In this document: positions 53,366-63,016 of the stretch, piece by piece | Layout of the letters: every line of letters starts with the position of its first letter | Numbering within the stretch: the stretch's first letter is position 1 | Origin: Amycolatopsis sp. FDAARGOS 1241 | GTDB taxonomy: Bacteria > Actinomycetota > Actinomycetes > Mycobacteriales > Pseudonocardiaceae | Direction of reading: 5' to 3' | Length of the DNA: 64,000 nucleotides | Assembly (NCBI RefSeq): GCF_016889705.1 | Contig: NZ_CP069526.1 | Coordinates: 4,464,001-4,528,000 of the forward strand | Made by a program: the position numbers and the translations under genes | Notes under the pieces: model-generated | Told to the model about the DNA's origin: nothing | Seen by the model: only the letters and a program-made list of their open reading frames with translations | Databases searched by the model: none

Positions 53366-54582
53366 GCGGACGAGAGTTCTTCACCACCCGCACCGTCACC
53401 GAGGCACTCACCGGGTTCCGCCCCACCCACCGGACGGCCGTCGAGACCGTGCCGCTGTCGGCTGCGTTGCACCGCGTGCCCGCCGCGAACGTCCTGGCGC
53501 CACACCACCTTCCCGGGTTCGCCCGGTCCACAGTGGACGGTTTCGCGGTCCGGGCCGCCGACACGTACGGCGCCTCGGACGGACTGCCGTCCTATCTGGA
53601 CCTGCTGGGCGCGGTACGGATGGGCACCGAACCGACGGTCGCGGTGCGGCCGGGTGGGTGCGTCGCGATGCCGACCGGTGGTGTGCTGCCCAACGGAGCC
53701 GACGCGGTCGTGATGGTCGAATTCACCGCCGAGACCATGCCGGGCACAATCGAGGTCACGCGCCCGGTCGCCCCCGGCGGCGGGCTCGTGCGGGCCGACG
53801 ACGACGTGGCCGCCGGGGCCGCGCTCGTCCCGGGTGGACGGCCGTTGCGCGCCCCGGACCTCGGGCTGCTCGCGGCCGCTGGAGTGGTTTCGGTGCCGGT
53901 GCACGCCCGGCCGCGCGTGTCGATCATCTCCACCGGGGACGAGGTCGTCCCGCCGGAGACCGCCGCCCTGCGGCCCGGTCAAGTCCGCGACGCCACCGCG
54001 TCCGCACTCGCCGGACTGGTGCTCGACGCCGGGGGCGAACCCGTCATCGCCGGCATCGTCTCCGACGAACCCGGTGCGCTGAAGGACGAACTCGCCACGG
54101 TGCTGCCGTCGGCGGACCTGGTCGTGGTCTCGGCCGGGTCGTCGGTGGGCGCACGGGACGAAACCGCGGGCGCGGTCGCGGCCGTCGGCGAGGTCTGGTG
54201 CCACGGCCTGGCGATCAAACCGGGGAAGCCGACGCTGCTGGCCGAGTGCGGCGGAATCCCCGTCGTGGGTCTGCCGGGCAATCCGCTGTCCGCGCTCGTG
54301 GTGTTCGGGCAGATCGGCGTGCCCCTGCTGTGGCGCCTCAGCGGCTGCGAAACTCCGCCGCCGCGCCCGACCACCCGCGCCCGCCTGTCCCGCAACCTGG
54401 CCTCGGCCGCCGGCCGGCTCGACGTCGTCCAGGTGACGGTGCGCGACGGCGTGGCGGAGCCGCTGTTCGGACCTTCGGCACTCCTGTCGGTCCTCACCCG
54501 CGCCGACGGCTACGTCCTCGTGCCCGAACCCGCCACCGGTCTCGACGGCGGTGCCGAGGTCGAGGTGACCCTGTACGCATGA
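53362..54582 (+). CDS. moeA: MoeA, molybdopterin molybdenum/tungsten transferase
   Basis: GTG 53362 overlaps the previous stop as GTGA. The 406-residue protein has the four MoeA domains: PGFARSTVDGFAVRA near the N-terminus, MPTGGVLPNGADAVVMVEF, the MogA-like core with ISTGDEVVPP and VVVSAGSSVGARD, then IKPGKPTLLAECGGIPVVGLPGNPLSALV. It inserts Mo or W into the adenylylated pterin. Its position in the FDH operon suggests a dedicated role. The 3' end is partly duplicated in the following spacer. Confidence 0.95.
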   Translation: MSGREFFTTRTVTEALTGFRPTHRTAVETVPLSAALHRVPAANVLAPHHLPGFARSTVDGFAVRAADTYGASDGLPSYLDLLGAVRMGTEPTVAVRPGGCVAMPTGGVLPNGADAVVMVEFTAETMPGTIEVTRPVAPGGGLVRADDDVAAGAALVPGGRPLRAPDLGLLAAAGVVSVPVHARPRVSIISTGDEVVPPETAALRPGQVRDATASALAGLVLDAGGEPVIAGIVSDEPGALKDELATVLPSADLVVVSAGSSVGARDETAGAVAAVGEVWCHGLAIKPGKPTLLAECGGIPVVGLPGNPLSALVVFGQIGVPLLWRLSGCETPPPRPTTRARLSRNLASAAGRLDVVQVTVRDGVAEPLFGPSALLSVLTRADGYVLVPEPATGLDGGAEVEVTLYA

Positions 54583-54776
54583 CTCGTTCGGCTCCGGCCA
54601 CCCGCCTCGCCCGGCCGGAAACTCGCGCGGCCGGACAGCCGCTCCGCCGCCAACTCCAGTGGCGGCACCCAAGCCGGGGCCCCTGCAGCCACGACCAACC
54701 CGACCGGCGGCGAGCCCGCACGGCCGGACAGCCGCTCCGCCCCCAGCTGCCCGACCGAGGTAACCGGTCTGCATGA
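54579..54776 (+). CDS. 65-residue peptide ORF with internal repeat, coupled to moeA
   Basis: ATG 54579 overlaps the moeA stop as ATGA. The peptide is Arg/Pro-rich and contains a repeated block (TRAAGQPLRRQL and ARTAGQPLRPQL) from a 21-bp exact direct repeat at 54628-54648 and 54721-54741, spaced 93 bp apart, so the frame is preserved. Its end again overlaps a tiny ORF as ATGA. It may be only a by-product of sequence duplication. No family recognised. Confidence 0.3.
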   Translation: MTRSAPATRLARPETRAAGQPLRRQLQWRHPSRGPCSHDQPDRRRARTAGQPLRPQLPDRGNRSA

Positions 54777-54839
54777 CCAACCCGGCCAATCCCGCCACCC
54801 GCCTCGACGGCGGCCCCACACCGAGGTAACCCTGTACCC
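54583..54839 (+). repeat. Spacer built from duplications of the moeA 3' end
   Basis: The moeA end (54541-54582: CTCGACGGCGG ... GAGGTGACCCTGTACGCATGA) recurs in diverged form at 54803-54843 (CTCGACGGCGG ... GAGGTAACCCTGTACCCATGA) and partially at 54757-54776. A 21-bp exact repeat lies at 54628-54648 and 54721-54741. Together they generate consecutive short ORFs with ATGA overlaps (54579-54776, 54773-54829) leading to the next moeA start. Confidence 0.6.
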
Positions 54840-56747
54840 ATGAGCAGCCCCTTCGTCTCCGATGTCCCCGCCGCCGAGGCCCTCGCCGCGTGGCGGGAGG
54901 CGCGCGCGGGCGCCGGGTGCCCGCCGCGGGTGGGCACGGTGCGGGTGCCGGTCGGTGCGGCCGTGGGGCGGGTCACCGCGGAGCCGGTGTGGGCCCGCCG
55001 ATCGTCGCCGGCGTTCGACTCGGCCGGGATGGACGGGATCGCCGTGCTAGCGGCCGACACGGTGGGTGCGTCCGAAACGACGCCGGTGGTGCTGACCGAC
55101 TTCGAAGTCGTCGACACCGGTGATCCGCTGCCGCCCCGGTACGACGCGGTGGTGATGCGCGAGCACGTGCACCACACGCCCGAGGGCGCCGAGCTGCGCG
55201 CGGCGGTGCCGCCGTACCAGCACGTGCGCTCGATCGGCGAGGACATCAGCGCGGCGGAACTCCTGCTGCCCGAAGGCCACCGGCTGCGCCCGGTCGACGT
55301 CGCCGCCTGCGCCGCCGCCGGCGTGACCGAGCCGGCCGTCCGCCGTGCTCCGGTCGTGGTGATCATCCCGACCGGAGATGAGATCCGACCGATCGGGACG
55401 GCGGTGGAGCCCGGCGAAATCCTCGACACCAACTCGCTGATGCTGGCCGCGCAGGCGCGCGAAGCCGGGTGCGACGCGCGGACCACCGACATCGTGCCCG
55501 ACGAGCCGGAAGCCATCACCACGGTCCTGCGCGCCGCCGCGGCTGAGGCCGACCTGGTCCTGCTCATCGCCGGCTCCAGCGCCGGCCGCGACGACTACAC
55601 CGCCCGCGTGATCGCCGAAGCCGGCGCCGTCGCCGTGCACGGGGTCGCCGTGCGGCCCGGCCACCCCGTGGTGCTGGGCGTCGTCGCGGGTGAACCGGCC
55701 ACACCCGTGCTCGGTGTGCCCGGCTATCCCGTGTCGGCGGCGCTCACCTTCGACATCTTCGCCGCGCCGCTGCTGGCCGAACTCGAAGGCGCCGGGCCGC
55801 GTGAACGCCCGTCCACCACGGCGCGGCTCGCCCGGAAGCTGCCGTCCGTGGTCGGCATGGACGACTGGGTGCGCGTGCGGCTCGGCCGGGTGCAGGACCA
55901 CGTCGTCGCCACGCCGCTCCCCCGCGGGGCGGGCGTGCTGACCTCGCTGGTCCGCGCCGACGGCCTCCTCGTCGTCCCGGCCGGCGTCGAGGGCCACCAC
56001 GCCGGTTCCGAGGTGCGGGTGGACCTGCTGCGGGGGCTCGGGGAGATCGACCGGACGATCGTGGCGATCGGTTCGCACGACCTCGTGCTCGACCTCGCCG
56101 CGTCCGCCCTGCGCGCCGCCGATCCGCTCGTCACGCTCGCCTCGTCCAACGTCGGCTCCCTCGGCGGTCTCGTCGCCCTGCGCGACGGCCTCTGCCACGT
56201 CGCCGGCTCACACCTGCTCGACCCCGCCACCGGCGAGTACACGCTGCCCTATGTGGACAAGCTCCTCGGCCCCGACGCCGCCGTGATCCGCCTCGTGCAC
56301 CGCGACCAGGGCTTGCTCGTGGCGCCCGGAAACCCGTTGGGGCTCAAGGGAATCGACGACCTCGCCCAGCCCGGCGTGCGCTACGTCAACCGCCAGCGCG
56401 GCGCCGGCACCCGCGCCCTGCTCGACCACGAACTGGCCCGGCGCGGCCTCGACCCGGCGGCCATTTCCGGCTACGCCCGCGAAGAGCACACCCACCTCGC
56501 CGTCGCGGCCGCCGTCGCCGCCGGCCGCGCGGACACCGGGCTCGGCATCCTCGCCGCCGCGCGCGCGTTCGGTCTCGGCTTCGTGCCTGTCGCGCAGGAA
56601 CCGTACGACCTGGTGCTGCGCGCGGCCGACGCCTCGGGTGACCTGCTCGCGCCGCTGTGGGACCTGCTGGAGAGTCCCGGCTTCCGCGACAGCATCGAGG
56701 GCCTGGGCGGGTATTCGTGCGCCGAAACGGGGATCCGCATCCGCTGA
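54840..56747 (+). CDS. MoeA fused to a periplasmic-binding-protein-like (molybdate/tungstate sensing) domain
   Basis: The 635-residue protein starts at ATG 54840. Residues about 1-400 form a MoeA-type molybdotransferase (SSPAFDSAGMDGIAV, IPTGDEIRPIGTAVEPGEI, IAGSSAGRDDYT, GVPGYPVSAALTFDIF). Residues about 405-635 form a substrate-binding-protein-like domain with SHDLVLDLAASALR, SSNVGSLGGLVAL and YVNRQRGAGTRALLDHEL. This MoeA/LysR-substrate-like fusion is known in archaea and some bacteria with tungsto-enzymes. A second MoeA beside the first may separate W from Mo insertion. Confidence 0.93.
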   Translation: MSSPFVSDVPAAEALAAWREARAGAGCPPRVGTVRVPVGAAVGRVTAEPVWARRSSPAFDSAGMDGIAVLAADTVGASETTPVVLTDFEVVDTGDPLPPRYDAVVMREHVHHTPEGAELRAAVPPYQHVRSIGEDISAAELLLPEGHRLRPVDVAACAAAGVTEPAVRRAPVVVIIPTGDEIRPIGTAVEPGEILDTNSLMLAAQAREAGCDARTTDIVPDEPEAITTVLRAAAAEADLVLLIAGSSAGRDDYTARVIAEAGAVAVHGVAVRPGHPVVLGVVAGEPATPVLGVPGYPVSAALTFDIFAAPLLAELEGAGPRERPSTTARLARKLPSVVGMDDWVRVRLGRVQDHVVATPLPRGAGVLTSLVRADGLLVVPAGVEGHHAGSEVRVDLLRGLGEIDRTIVAIGSHDLVLDLAASALRAADPLVTLASSNVGSLGGLVALRDGLCHVAGSHLLDPATGEYTLPYVDKLLGPDAAVIRLVHRDQGLLVAPGNPLGLKGIDDLAQPGVRYVNRQRGAGTRALLDHELARRGLDPAAISGYAREEHTHLAVAAAVAAGRADTGLGILAAARAFGLGFVPVAQEPYDLVLRAADASGDLLAPLWDLLESPGFRDSIEGLGGYSCAETGIRIR

Positions 56748-56755
56748 CCGGCCCG

Positions 56756-57640
56756 TCAGAGAACCGCGTACCCACCCGTGTCGTCGACGACGAAGATCTT
56801 CCGCTTCGTGCCGATCGAGAACGCCGTGGCGCCCTCCGGCTTCGCGCTTCGGTGGAAGGTGACGCCGAGCAGCCTCGTGGTGTCGTCGCCCCGCCTCCAC
56901 CGGCACAGCTGGAACGGCTCGTCGCCGCGGCTGGCCGAACGCCCGAGCAGCATGAGGAACTCGCCCGTCCGGGGATCGTAGGGAGATCACGGATCCCCTG
57001 CGCCGCAGCGGGTTCCGGCGTCCGGACCGGCACCACCGCCGGCTTGCCCAGACACGCGGTCGTCCAGCGCGCACCACCGGCGTCGACGGGCACCACGACC
57101 ACTCGCACGTGGCCCGGACTGACCGGCCCCCGCACCCCGAACAGCAACTCGCCGGCACCCGGATCCCACGCCACGCCCTCGACGTTCAGCCCGTCCTCAT
57201 CCGGCTCCCGCGCTCCGGCCCCGCCGAGCCCTGGCACCCGAGCCAGCACCCATTCCCGGAACCCGCCCATCACCTCGGCAGGCAGGTCTCCGCCGTCCCC
57301 GTACCTGACAGCACCAGCCCGTCATTGATTCCCCGCCCCCGCGCGACGGACAGCGAAGAGACGACGATGAAAAAGATCTCGCCGTCCCGATCGACCCGGG
57401 CGAGCCCTTCGGGATCACCCAGCAATCCCCCGCCTGCGCAGCGCAGCTCGCGGCGCCGGATCCGTTCGACCACTTCGGCGTCCGCGTCCAGCGTCAGCTC
57501 GAACAACGCACGCGGATCCTTGTTGTCGACGAACACGAACCGCCGCTCCCGGACCGCCACCACACCCGAGGCGTTGAACGGCCGCTTCCCGTTCCGCCCC
57601 GGAAACGGCGTCGGCTTGACCCGCGCGCACCGGCACCCCG
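56756..57640 (-). pseudogene. DUF3616-family beta-propeller-like protein, two frameshifts
   Basis: The order of recognisable pieces is FVFVDNKDPRALFELTLDAD and GLLGDPEGLARVDRDGEIFFIV in the 57.3-57.6 kb frame. A break near 57290 (expected GDLPAEVMGGFREWVL) follows, then GLNVEGVAWDPGAGELLFGVRGPVSPGHVRVV and PVRTPEPAAAQGIRDL. A second break near 56988 precedes MLLGRSASRGDEPFQLCRW and the end GYAVL at 56756. The family is of unknown function. No convincing start codon is seen near 57640. It is convergent with the MoeA fusion gene. Confidence 0.65.
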
Positions 57641-57906
57641 TGGCGCCCGATCCGCAGCACTTCGGTGCTCCACGCCGCGCTCCCCGGCCCGCCCGCCGTC
57701 CCTGCACCGCGAGTGTAAGCCTGAGCACGCGGTGGCCACGCGCCCTCAAGAGCCGGTACCCCGCGGAAACCGGCGGAAAACCAGATACGCCCTGCCGGCC
57801 GCGGTCATGGCGCTCACGCGCATCGTCCCCGCCGTGTAGCGACGGTCCACGGGCCACTGAAGACAGTGCGCCTCGGTGCCCGCCGAGGCACCGAGGCGCG
57901 CTCCCC

Positions 57907-59238
57907 TCACGCGTCGAGATCGGCGCTTCCCCGGGCCAGCGCCGCCCGGCTCACCCCGAGCACGCAGCCCAGGGACAGCAACGACACCAGGCACACGTAC
58001 ACGGCCACCGAGACGACCGTACCGGTCGCCCTGGCCAGTGCCGCCGCGATGATCGGCGCGAGCGCACCGCCCAGGAGCACACCGAGCTGGAAGCTCGTCG
58101 ATGCCGCGCTGAAGCGCACCCGCGCGTCGAACAGCTCGACGATGAACGTGGCCTGCGGACCGTAGCTGACGCTGAAGAAGATCGCGCCCACGACGTACGC
58201 CGCGATCACCGCGACGAGGTTGCCGCTGGCGACCGCGAGGATCGTCGGGTAGATCCACACCGCCATCGCGGCGAGGCCGATCAGGATCATCCGGCGCCGG
58301 CCGAACCGTTCGCTCATGGAGCCGAAGTACGGCAGCGCCGCGCACGCGACCACACCCGAGATCATGATGGCCGTGAGCAGGGAAGCCCGATCCATCGACT
58401 TCACCGACGCGGCGTAGCTGAGCGCGTAGGTGTTGACGATGTAGTAGTACGCGCCGGTGCTGACCATCGAGCCGACGGCGAGCAGGATCTGCTTGGGGTA
58501 CGCGCGGATCGCGGTGACCAGTGGCGCGCGCTGCTCCTCCTTGCGTTCCCGGACCTTCTCGAACACCGGCGTCTCGCGCAGCCGCAGCCGCACGACCAGC
58601 CCCACCACGACCAGCACGATGCTGATCAGGAACGGGATCCGCCAGCCCCAGGCCAGGAACTGCGCGTCGGGCAGCTGCGACACCAGCAGGAACACCAGCG
58701 TGGACAGCACGAGCCCGGCGGGCACCCCGATCTGCGGGAGGCTGCCGTAGAGCCCGCGCTTGCGGGGCGAGGCGTACTCCACCGCCGTGAGCACGGCACC
58801 GCCCCACTCGCCACCGACGCCGAAGCCCTGGACCAGGCGGAGCAGCACCATGAGGATCGGCGCCCAGACGCCCATTTGCGCGTACGTCGGGAGGGCGCCC
58901 ATCAGGAACGTCGCGAAGCCCATCATGGTCAGCGACAGGACCAGCATCTTCTTCCGGCCGATCCGGTCACCGAAGTGGCCGAGCACGATGCCGCCGATCG
59001 GCCGCGCGCCGAACCCGATCGCGAATGTGGAGAACGCCAGCAGGGAGCCGGCCAGCGGGTCGGCCGAGGGGAAGTACAGCGGCGCGATGACCAGCGCGGC
59101 GGCGATGCCGTACAGCTGGAAGTCGTACCACTCGATGGTCGTGCCGATCAGCACGGAAAGCGCCACTCTCCGCATCGGCGGGCCGGTGCGGGCCGCGGAC
59201 TGCGCAGTTTCCTGCGCAGGGGTCAGCTCACTCGCCAT
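57907..59238 (-). CDS. MHS-family MFS metabolite:proton symporter
   Basis: ATG 59238 follows GAGGAG, giving 443 residues with 12 helices. MHS features include GTTIEWYDFQLYGIAAALV in helix 1, FGARPIGGIVLGHFGDRIGRKKML in loop 2-3, RLVQGFGVGGEWGGAVL and WGWRIPFLISIVLV. The family imports carboxylates, betaines, shikimate or similar solutes. It is divergent from a TetR regulator at 59453 with an AT-rich palindromic region between, so it is likely substrate-inducible. It is intact. Confidence 0.9.
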   Translation of the reverse strand: MASELTPAQETAQSAARTGPPMRRVALSVLIGTTIEWYDFQLYGIAAALVIAPLYFPSADPLAGSLLAFSTFAIGFGARPIGGIVLGHFGDRIGRKKMLVLSLTMMGFATFLMGALPTYAQMGVWAPILMVLLRLVQGFGVGGEWGGAVLTAVEYASPRKRGLYGSLPQIGVPAGLVLSTLVFLLVSQLPDAQFLAWGWRIPFLISIVLVVVGLVVRLRLRETPVFEKVRERKEEQRAPLVTAIRAYPKQILLAVGSMVSTGAYYYIVNTYALSYAASVKSMDRASLLTAIMISGVVACAALPYFGSMSERFGRRRMILIGLAAMAVWIYPTILAVASGNLVAVIAAYVVGAIFFSVSYGPQATFIVELFDARVRFSAASTSFQLGVLLGGALAPIIAAALARATGTVVSVAVYVCLVSLLSLGCVLGVSRAALARGSADLDA

Positions 59239-59402
59239 GGGTACGTCTCCTCGTCGCTTCGAGGCGGCGTCCGGTCCCTTCACGAGGAACGGGCGCCGTC
59301 CGGGTCCAAGATGGCTGCTCTGGCATCCAGGTGCGAGGGCGGCCGCTTGGCTGTAGCTGATTCGGCCGTTCGCGTCACCGGCCGGTGACGTCTCCGGCCG
59401 GC

Positions 59403-59422
59403 GGTTAATTAACGTTCATTCA
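59403..59422. promoter_or_regulatory. AT-rich operator/promoter between the MHS transporter and TetR genes
   Basis: GGTTAATTAACGTTCATTCA contains the palindromes TTAATTAA and AACGTT in an otherwise very GC-rich region. It lies 31 bp upstream of the TetR start and 165 bp from the transporter start, a likely TetR operator with promoter elements. Confidence 0.45.
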
Positions 59423-59452
59423 GCGGGTGGCACGAGACAGTAATGTGGCGGG

Positions 59453-60046
59453 GTGACCAAGTCAACCGCCGTCTCGCCGCAGGCCGTGCACGAAGCCGCC
59501 CGCGACCTGTTCGCGAGCCGTGGCTACCGCGGCACCTCGATGAAGGACATCGCCGAGGTGCTGGCGGTCTCGGCGCCGAACCTCTACAACCACGTCACGT
59601 CCAAGGAGGATCTGCTCTTCCGGATCATGGACGTGGCGATGGACCGCGCGCTCGCCGCGCTCGCCACCGCGCTCGACGGAGTCACCGACGTCGCCCAGCA
59701 GCTGCGGCTCGCCACCGAGGTCACAGTCCTGGACTTCCTCGAGAACCCCGCCGAGGTCACCGTCTGCAACAGCGAGATCCGCAACCTGGCCGACCCGCTG
59801 CGGCAGGCCATCATCGACAAACGCGACGCCTACGGCGGCCGCCTGCTCGCCATCGTCGACCGCGGCTGCGCTGAAGGCGTGTTCGACGTGCCCGAGCCGC
59901 GCGTCGCCTCCTTCGCGATCCTCGAGATGGGCAACAACGCGAAAGCCTGGTTCCACCCGGGCGGCCAGTACACCGCGCCCGAGGTGGCGGCGTTGTACGG
60001 CGCTTTCGCTCTGCGGATCGTCGGTTACCAGCCGCCGGCGGGCTGA
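59453..60046 (+). CDS. TetR-family transcriptional regulator
   Basis: GTG 59453 gives 197 residues. The helix-turn-helix (about residues 8-58) contains AVHEAARDLFASRGYRGTSMKDIAEVLAVSAPNLYNHVTSKEDLL, and the C-terminal part is a TetR_C-like ligand domain (CNSEIRNLADPLRQAIIDKRDAYGG). It most likely regulates the divergent MHS transporter. The spacer to the convergent ABC permease gene (60047-60275) holds no gene apart from a hairpin. Confidence 0.92.
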   Translation: MTKSTAVSPQAVHEAARDLFASRGYRGTSMKDIAEVLAVSAPNLYNHVTSKEDLLFRIMDVAMDRALAALATALDGVTDVAQQLRLATEVTVLDFLENPAEVTVCNSEIRNLADPLRQAIIDKRDAYGGRLLAIVDRGCAEGVFDVPEPRVASFAILEMGNNAKAWFHPGGQYTAPEVAALYGAFALRIVGYQPPAG

Positions 60047-60237
60047 ACCGCGGTGGACGGCGCCAACGCGGCAGCCGATCGGATGCCGGGGCTCGACCCG
60101 CCGCCCGCGGCAGTGCGGGCCGCCCGTCGATGGCGACCGGCATTGTGGTACCGGGAGTCGTCAGAACTTGCCGGTACTTCGGCACGGTCCTGATCGCTCG
60201 CCCGGGCTACCCGAAGCAGTGGGTTTCACCATGAGCA

Positions 60238-60265
60238 GCTCGGCCGCCAATCCTGACGGCCGAGC
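60238..60265 (-). terminator. Hairpin downstream of the sugar ABC operon
   Basis: GCTCGGCCG and CGGCCGAGC form a 9-bp perfect stem with a 10-nt loop, 11 bp beyond the permease stop. It is a plausible terminator for the minus-strand ABC transporter operon. Confidence 0.6.
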
Positions 60266-60275
60266 GCCGTTCCCC

Positions 60276-61499
60276 CTACGCGGTACCCCGGCGTTTGGTC
60301 CAGATGTCGTAGGCCACGGCGGCGAGCAGGACCACGCCCTTCACCAGCATCACCCGCTCGCTCGGTGCGCCGATCAGCGACATGCCGTTGTTGATCACCG
60401 CCATGATCAGGCCGCCGGTGATCGCGCCGACGACTTTGCCCACGCCGCCCTGGACGGCCGCGCCGCCGATGAACGCGGCGGCGATCGCGTCGAGTTCGAA
60501 GTTGACGCCGGCCGTGGGGCCGGCCTGGTTGAGCCGGCCGGCGAAGATGATGCCCGCCAGGGCGGCCAGCACGCCCATGTTCATGAAGATCCAAAACGCC
60601 ACCGACTTGACCTTGACGCCCGACAGGGTGGCCGCCTGGAGGTTGCCGCCGACGGCGTAGATGTGGCGGCCGAAGACGGAGCGGCCGGCGACGAGCGAGT
60701 AGCCCACCACGAGCACCGCGAGCAGGATCAGGACCCACGGCAGGTTCTTGAACCGCGCGAGCTGCACGACCACCGCGAGCACCAGCACGGCGGCCCCGGC
60801 GACCTTCGCGACGAACACCGGGTACGGGTCCACCTCCTGGCCGTAGCCGAGCCGCGCGGAGCGTTTGCGCTGCTGGGTCACGGCGATCGCCGCGACGGTG
60901 AGCACGCCGACGAGCAGGCTCACGAGATCGGCGCCGCCGAGGGGGCCGAGGCCGATGTTGCCGAGGTAGCCGTCGGTGAACCCGTTGGACAACGTCCGGA
61001 TCGCGTCGGGGAACGGGCCGATGCCCTGGTTCCCGAGCACTGTCAGCGTCAGGGCGCGGAACGCCAGCATCCCGGCCAGCGTCACGATGAACGCCGGGAT
61101 GCCGAAGTACGCGACCCAGTACCCCTGCCACGCCCCGATCACCGCGCCCGTCACCAAGGTGATGAGCACCGCGAGCGGCCACGGCACGTGCAGGTTCACC
61201 ATGAGCACCGCGGAGACGGCGCCGGTCATCGCGACCACGGATCCGGCCGACAGGTCGATGTGGCCGGAGATGATCACGAGGATCATGCCGATCGCGAGGA
61301 TCAGCACGTAGGAGTTCTGCACGATGATGTTCGAGATGTTCTGCGGCTCCAGCAGCGCGCCGCCGGTGAGCACCTCGAACAACACCACGATCAGGGCGAA
61401 GGCGACGTAGATCCCGCTCTGGCGCGGGTTGATCGAGATCCGCCGCCCCGGCGTCGCGACCGGGGGCCGAGCGGTCCGCGGAGTGTCCGTTGTGGTCAT
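60276..61499 (-). CDS. mmsB: Multiple-sugar ABC transporter permease (MmsB-like)
   Basis: The 407-residue protein starts in an ATGA overlap with the ATPase gene. It has about ten helices and the BPD_transp_2 pattern: [46 protein letters not shown], and [29 protein letters not shown] with the coupling loop. A C-terminal helix ends [10 protein letters not shown]. Length and motifs fit the MmsB/XylH/GguB group. It transports sugars with the ATPase and binding protein encoded upstream. Confidence 0.9.
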   Translation of the reverse strand: MTTTDTPRTARPPVATPGRRISINPRQSGIYVAFALIVVLFEVLTGGALLEPQNISNIIVQNSYVLILAIGMILVIISGHIDLSAGSVVAMTGAVSAVLMVNLHVPWPLAVLITLVTGAVIGAWQGYWVAYFGIPAFIVTLAGMLAFRALTLTVLGNQGIGPFPDAIRTLSNGFTDGYLGNIGLGPLGGADLVSLLVGVLTVAAIAVTQQRKRSARLGYGQEVDPYPVFVAKVAGAAVLVLAVVVQLARFKNLPWVLILLAVLVVGYSLVAGRSVFGRHIYAVGGNLQAATLSGVKVKSVAFWIFMNMGVLAALAGIIFAGRLNQAGPTAGVNFELDAIAAAFIGGAAVQGGVGKVVGAITGGLIMAVINNGMSLIGAPSERVMLVKGVVLLAAVAYDIWTKRRGTA

Positions 61500-63016
61500 T
61501 GCCGTTCCTTCGTCATGTACTGCATCAGCAGCTCCTGGGTGGCGTCCGTGCGGGCGACCTCACCGGTCACCCGGCCCGCGGACAGCGCGTAGATCCGGTC
61601 GCAAAGCCCGAGCAACTCCGGCAGTTCCGAGCTGATGACCAGCACGGCCTTCCCCTGCGCCGCAAGGGAGTTGATGATCGTGTAGATCTCGAACTTCGCG
61701 CCGACGTCGATGCCGCGGGTCGGCTCGTCGAGGATCAGCACGTCGGGATCGGTGAAGATCCACTTGGCGAGCACCACCTTCTGCTGATTGCCGCCCGAGA
61801 GCTTCCCGGTCACGCTGCGCACGTTCGGCGCCTTGATCCGCAGGTCCCGGCGGAACCGCGCGGCCGTGTCGTGCTCGGCGTGCTCGTCGACCCAGCCGCG
61901 GCGCGCCAGCTTCGCCAGCCCGGCAGCCGAAATGTTGCGCTGGACGTCCTCGATCAGGTTCAGCCCGTAGCGCTTGCGGTCCTCGGTGGCGTACGCGATG
62001 CCGTGGCGGACGGCGTCGCGGACCGACCGGACGTCGATCGGCACGCCGTCCTTGATCAGCCGGCCCGAGATACCGGTGCCGTACGAGCGCCCGAACACGC
62101 TCATCGCGAGCTCCGTCCGGCCCGCGCCCATGAGCCCGGCCAGGCCGACCACCTCCCCGCGCCGAAGCGTGAGGTTGGCGTGGTCGACGACAACCCGGCC
62201 GGGCTGGGTGGGGCTGTGCACGGTCCAGTCCTCGATCCGCAGCACCTCGGCGCCGACGTCGGGCACTCGCGGCGGGAACCGGTGCTCGAGGTCGCGCCCG
62301 ACCATGCCGGTGATCAGCCGCTCCTCGGTGAGCCCCGCCGCGTCGAGGGTTTCGATCGTCCGGCCGTCGCGCAGGATCGTGACGGTGTCGGCGATCGCGA
62401 TCACCTCACCCAGCTTGTGCGAGATGATCACGCACGTCACGCCCTCGTCGCGCAGCCCGCGCAGCAGGCCGAGCAGGTGCTCCGAATCGTCGTCGTTGAG
62501 CGCGGCGGTCGGCTCGTCGAGGATGAGCAGCCGCACCTGCTTCGACAGCGCTTTGGCGATCTCCACGAGCTGCTGCTTGCCCACGCCGAGGTCGCGCACC
62601 GGCGTGACGGGGTTCTCCGCGAGGCCGACGCGCCGCAACAGCTCGCCGGCCTCGTGGTTGGTGCGGTTCCAGTCGACGAACCCGCGCCGCGCCCGCTCGT
62701 TGCCGAGGAAGATGTTCTCCGCGATCGACAGCTGTCCGCACAGCGCGAGCTCCTGGTGGATGATCACGATCCCCCGGCGCTCGCTGTCGCGCACCGAGCC
62801 GAACTCGCACTCCTCGCCGTCGAACCGGATCTCCCCGTCGTAACTGCCGTGCGGGTGCACGCCGGAGAGCACCTTCATCAGGGTCGACTTCCCGGCGCCG
62901 TTCTCCCCGCAGATCGCGTGGATTTCCCCGCGGCGCACGGAAAGGGTGACGTCGGCGAGCGCGGTGACCCCGGGGAAGGTCTTGGTGATCCCGCGCATAC
63001 CGAGAAGTTCGGTCAC
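61496..63016 (-). CDS. mmsA: Multiple-sugar ABC transporter ATPase (MmsA-like, two ABC domains)
   Basis: GTG 63016 overlaps the binding protein stop as GTGA. The 506-residue protein has two ABC domains. Domain 1 has Walker [25 protein letters not shown] as a signature-like loop and [11 protein letters not shown]. Domain 2 (about residues 250-500) has a degenerate Walker A (GLMGAGRTE), the signature [14 protein letters not shown] and [12 protein letters not shown]. This is the arrangement of Mgl/Xyl/Rbs-type ATPases. It energises the permease at 60276. Confidence 0.95.
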   Translation of the reverse strand: MTELLGMRGITKTFPGVTALADVTLSVRRGEIHAICGENGAGKSTLMKVLSGVHPHGSYDGEIRFDGEECEFGSVRDSERRGIVIIHQELALCGQLSIAENIFLGNERARRGFVDWNRTNHEAGELLRRVGLAENPVTPVRDLGVGKQQLVEIAKALSKQVRLLILDEPTAALNDDDSEHLLGLLRGLRDEGVTCVIISHKLGEVIAIADTVTILRDGRTIETLDAAGLTEERLITGMVGRDLEHRFPPRVPDVGAEVLRIEDWTVHSPTQPGRVVVDHANLTLRRGEVVGLAGLMGAGRTELAMSVFGRSYGTGISGRLIKDGVPIDVRSVRDAVRHGIAYATEDRKRYGLNLIEDVQRNISAAGLAKLARRGWVDEHAEHDTAARFRRDLRIKAPNVRSVTGKLSGGNQQKVVLAKWIFTDPDVLILDEPTRGIDVGAKFEIYTIINSLAAQGKAVLVISSELPELLGLCDRIYALSAGRVTGEVARTDATQELLMQYMTKERQ

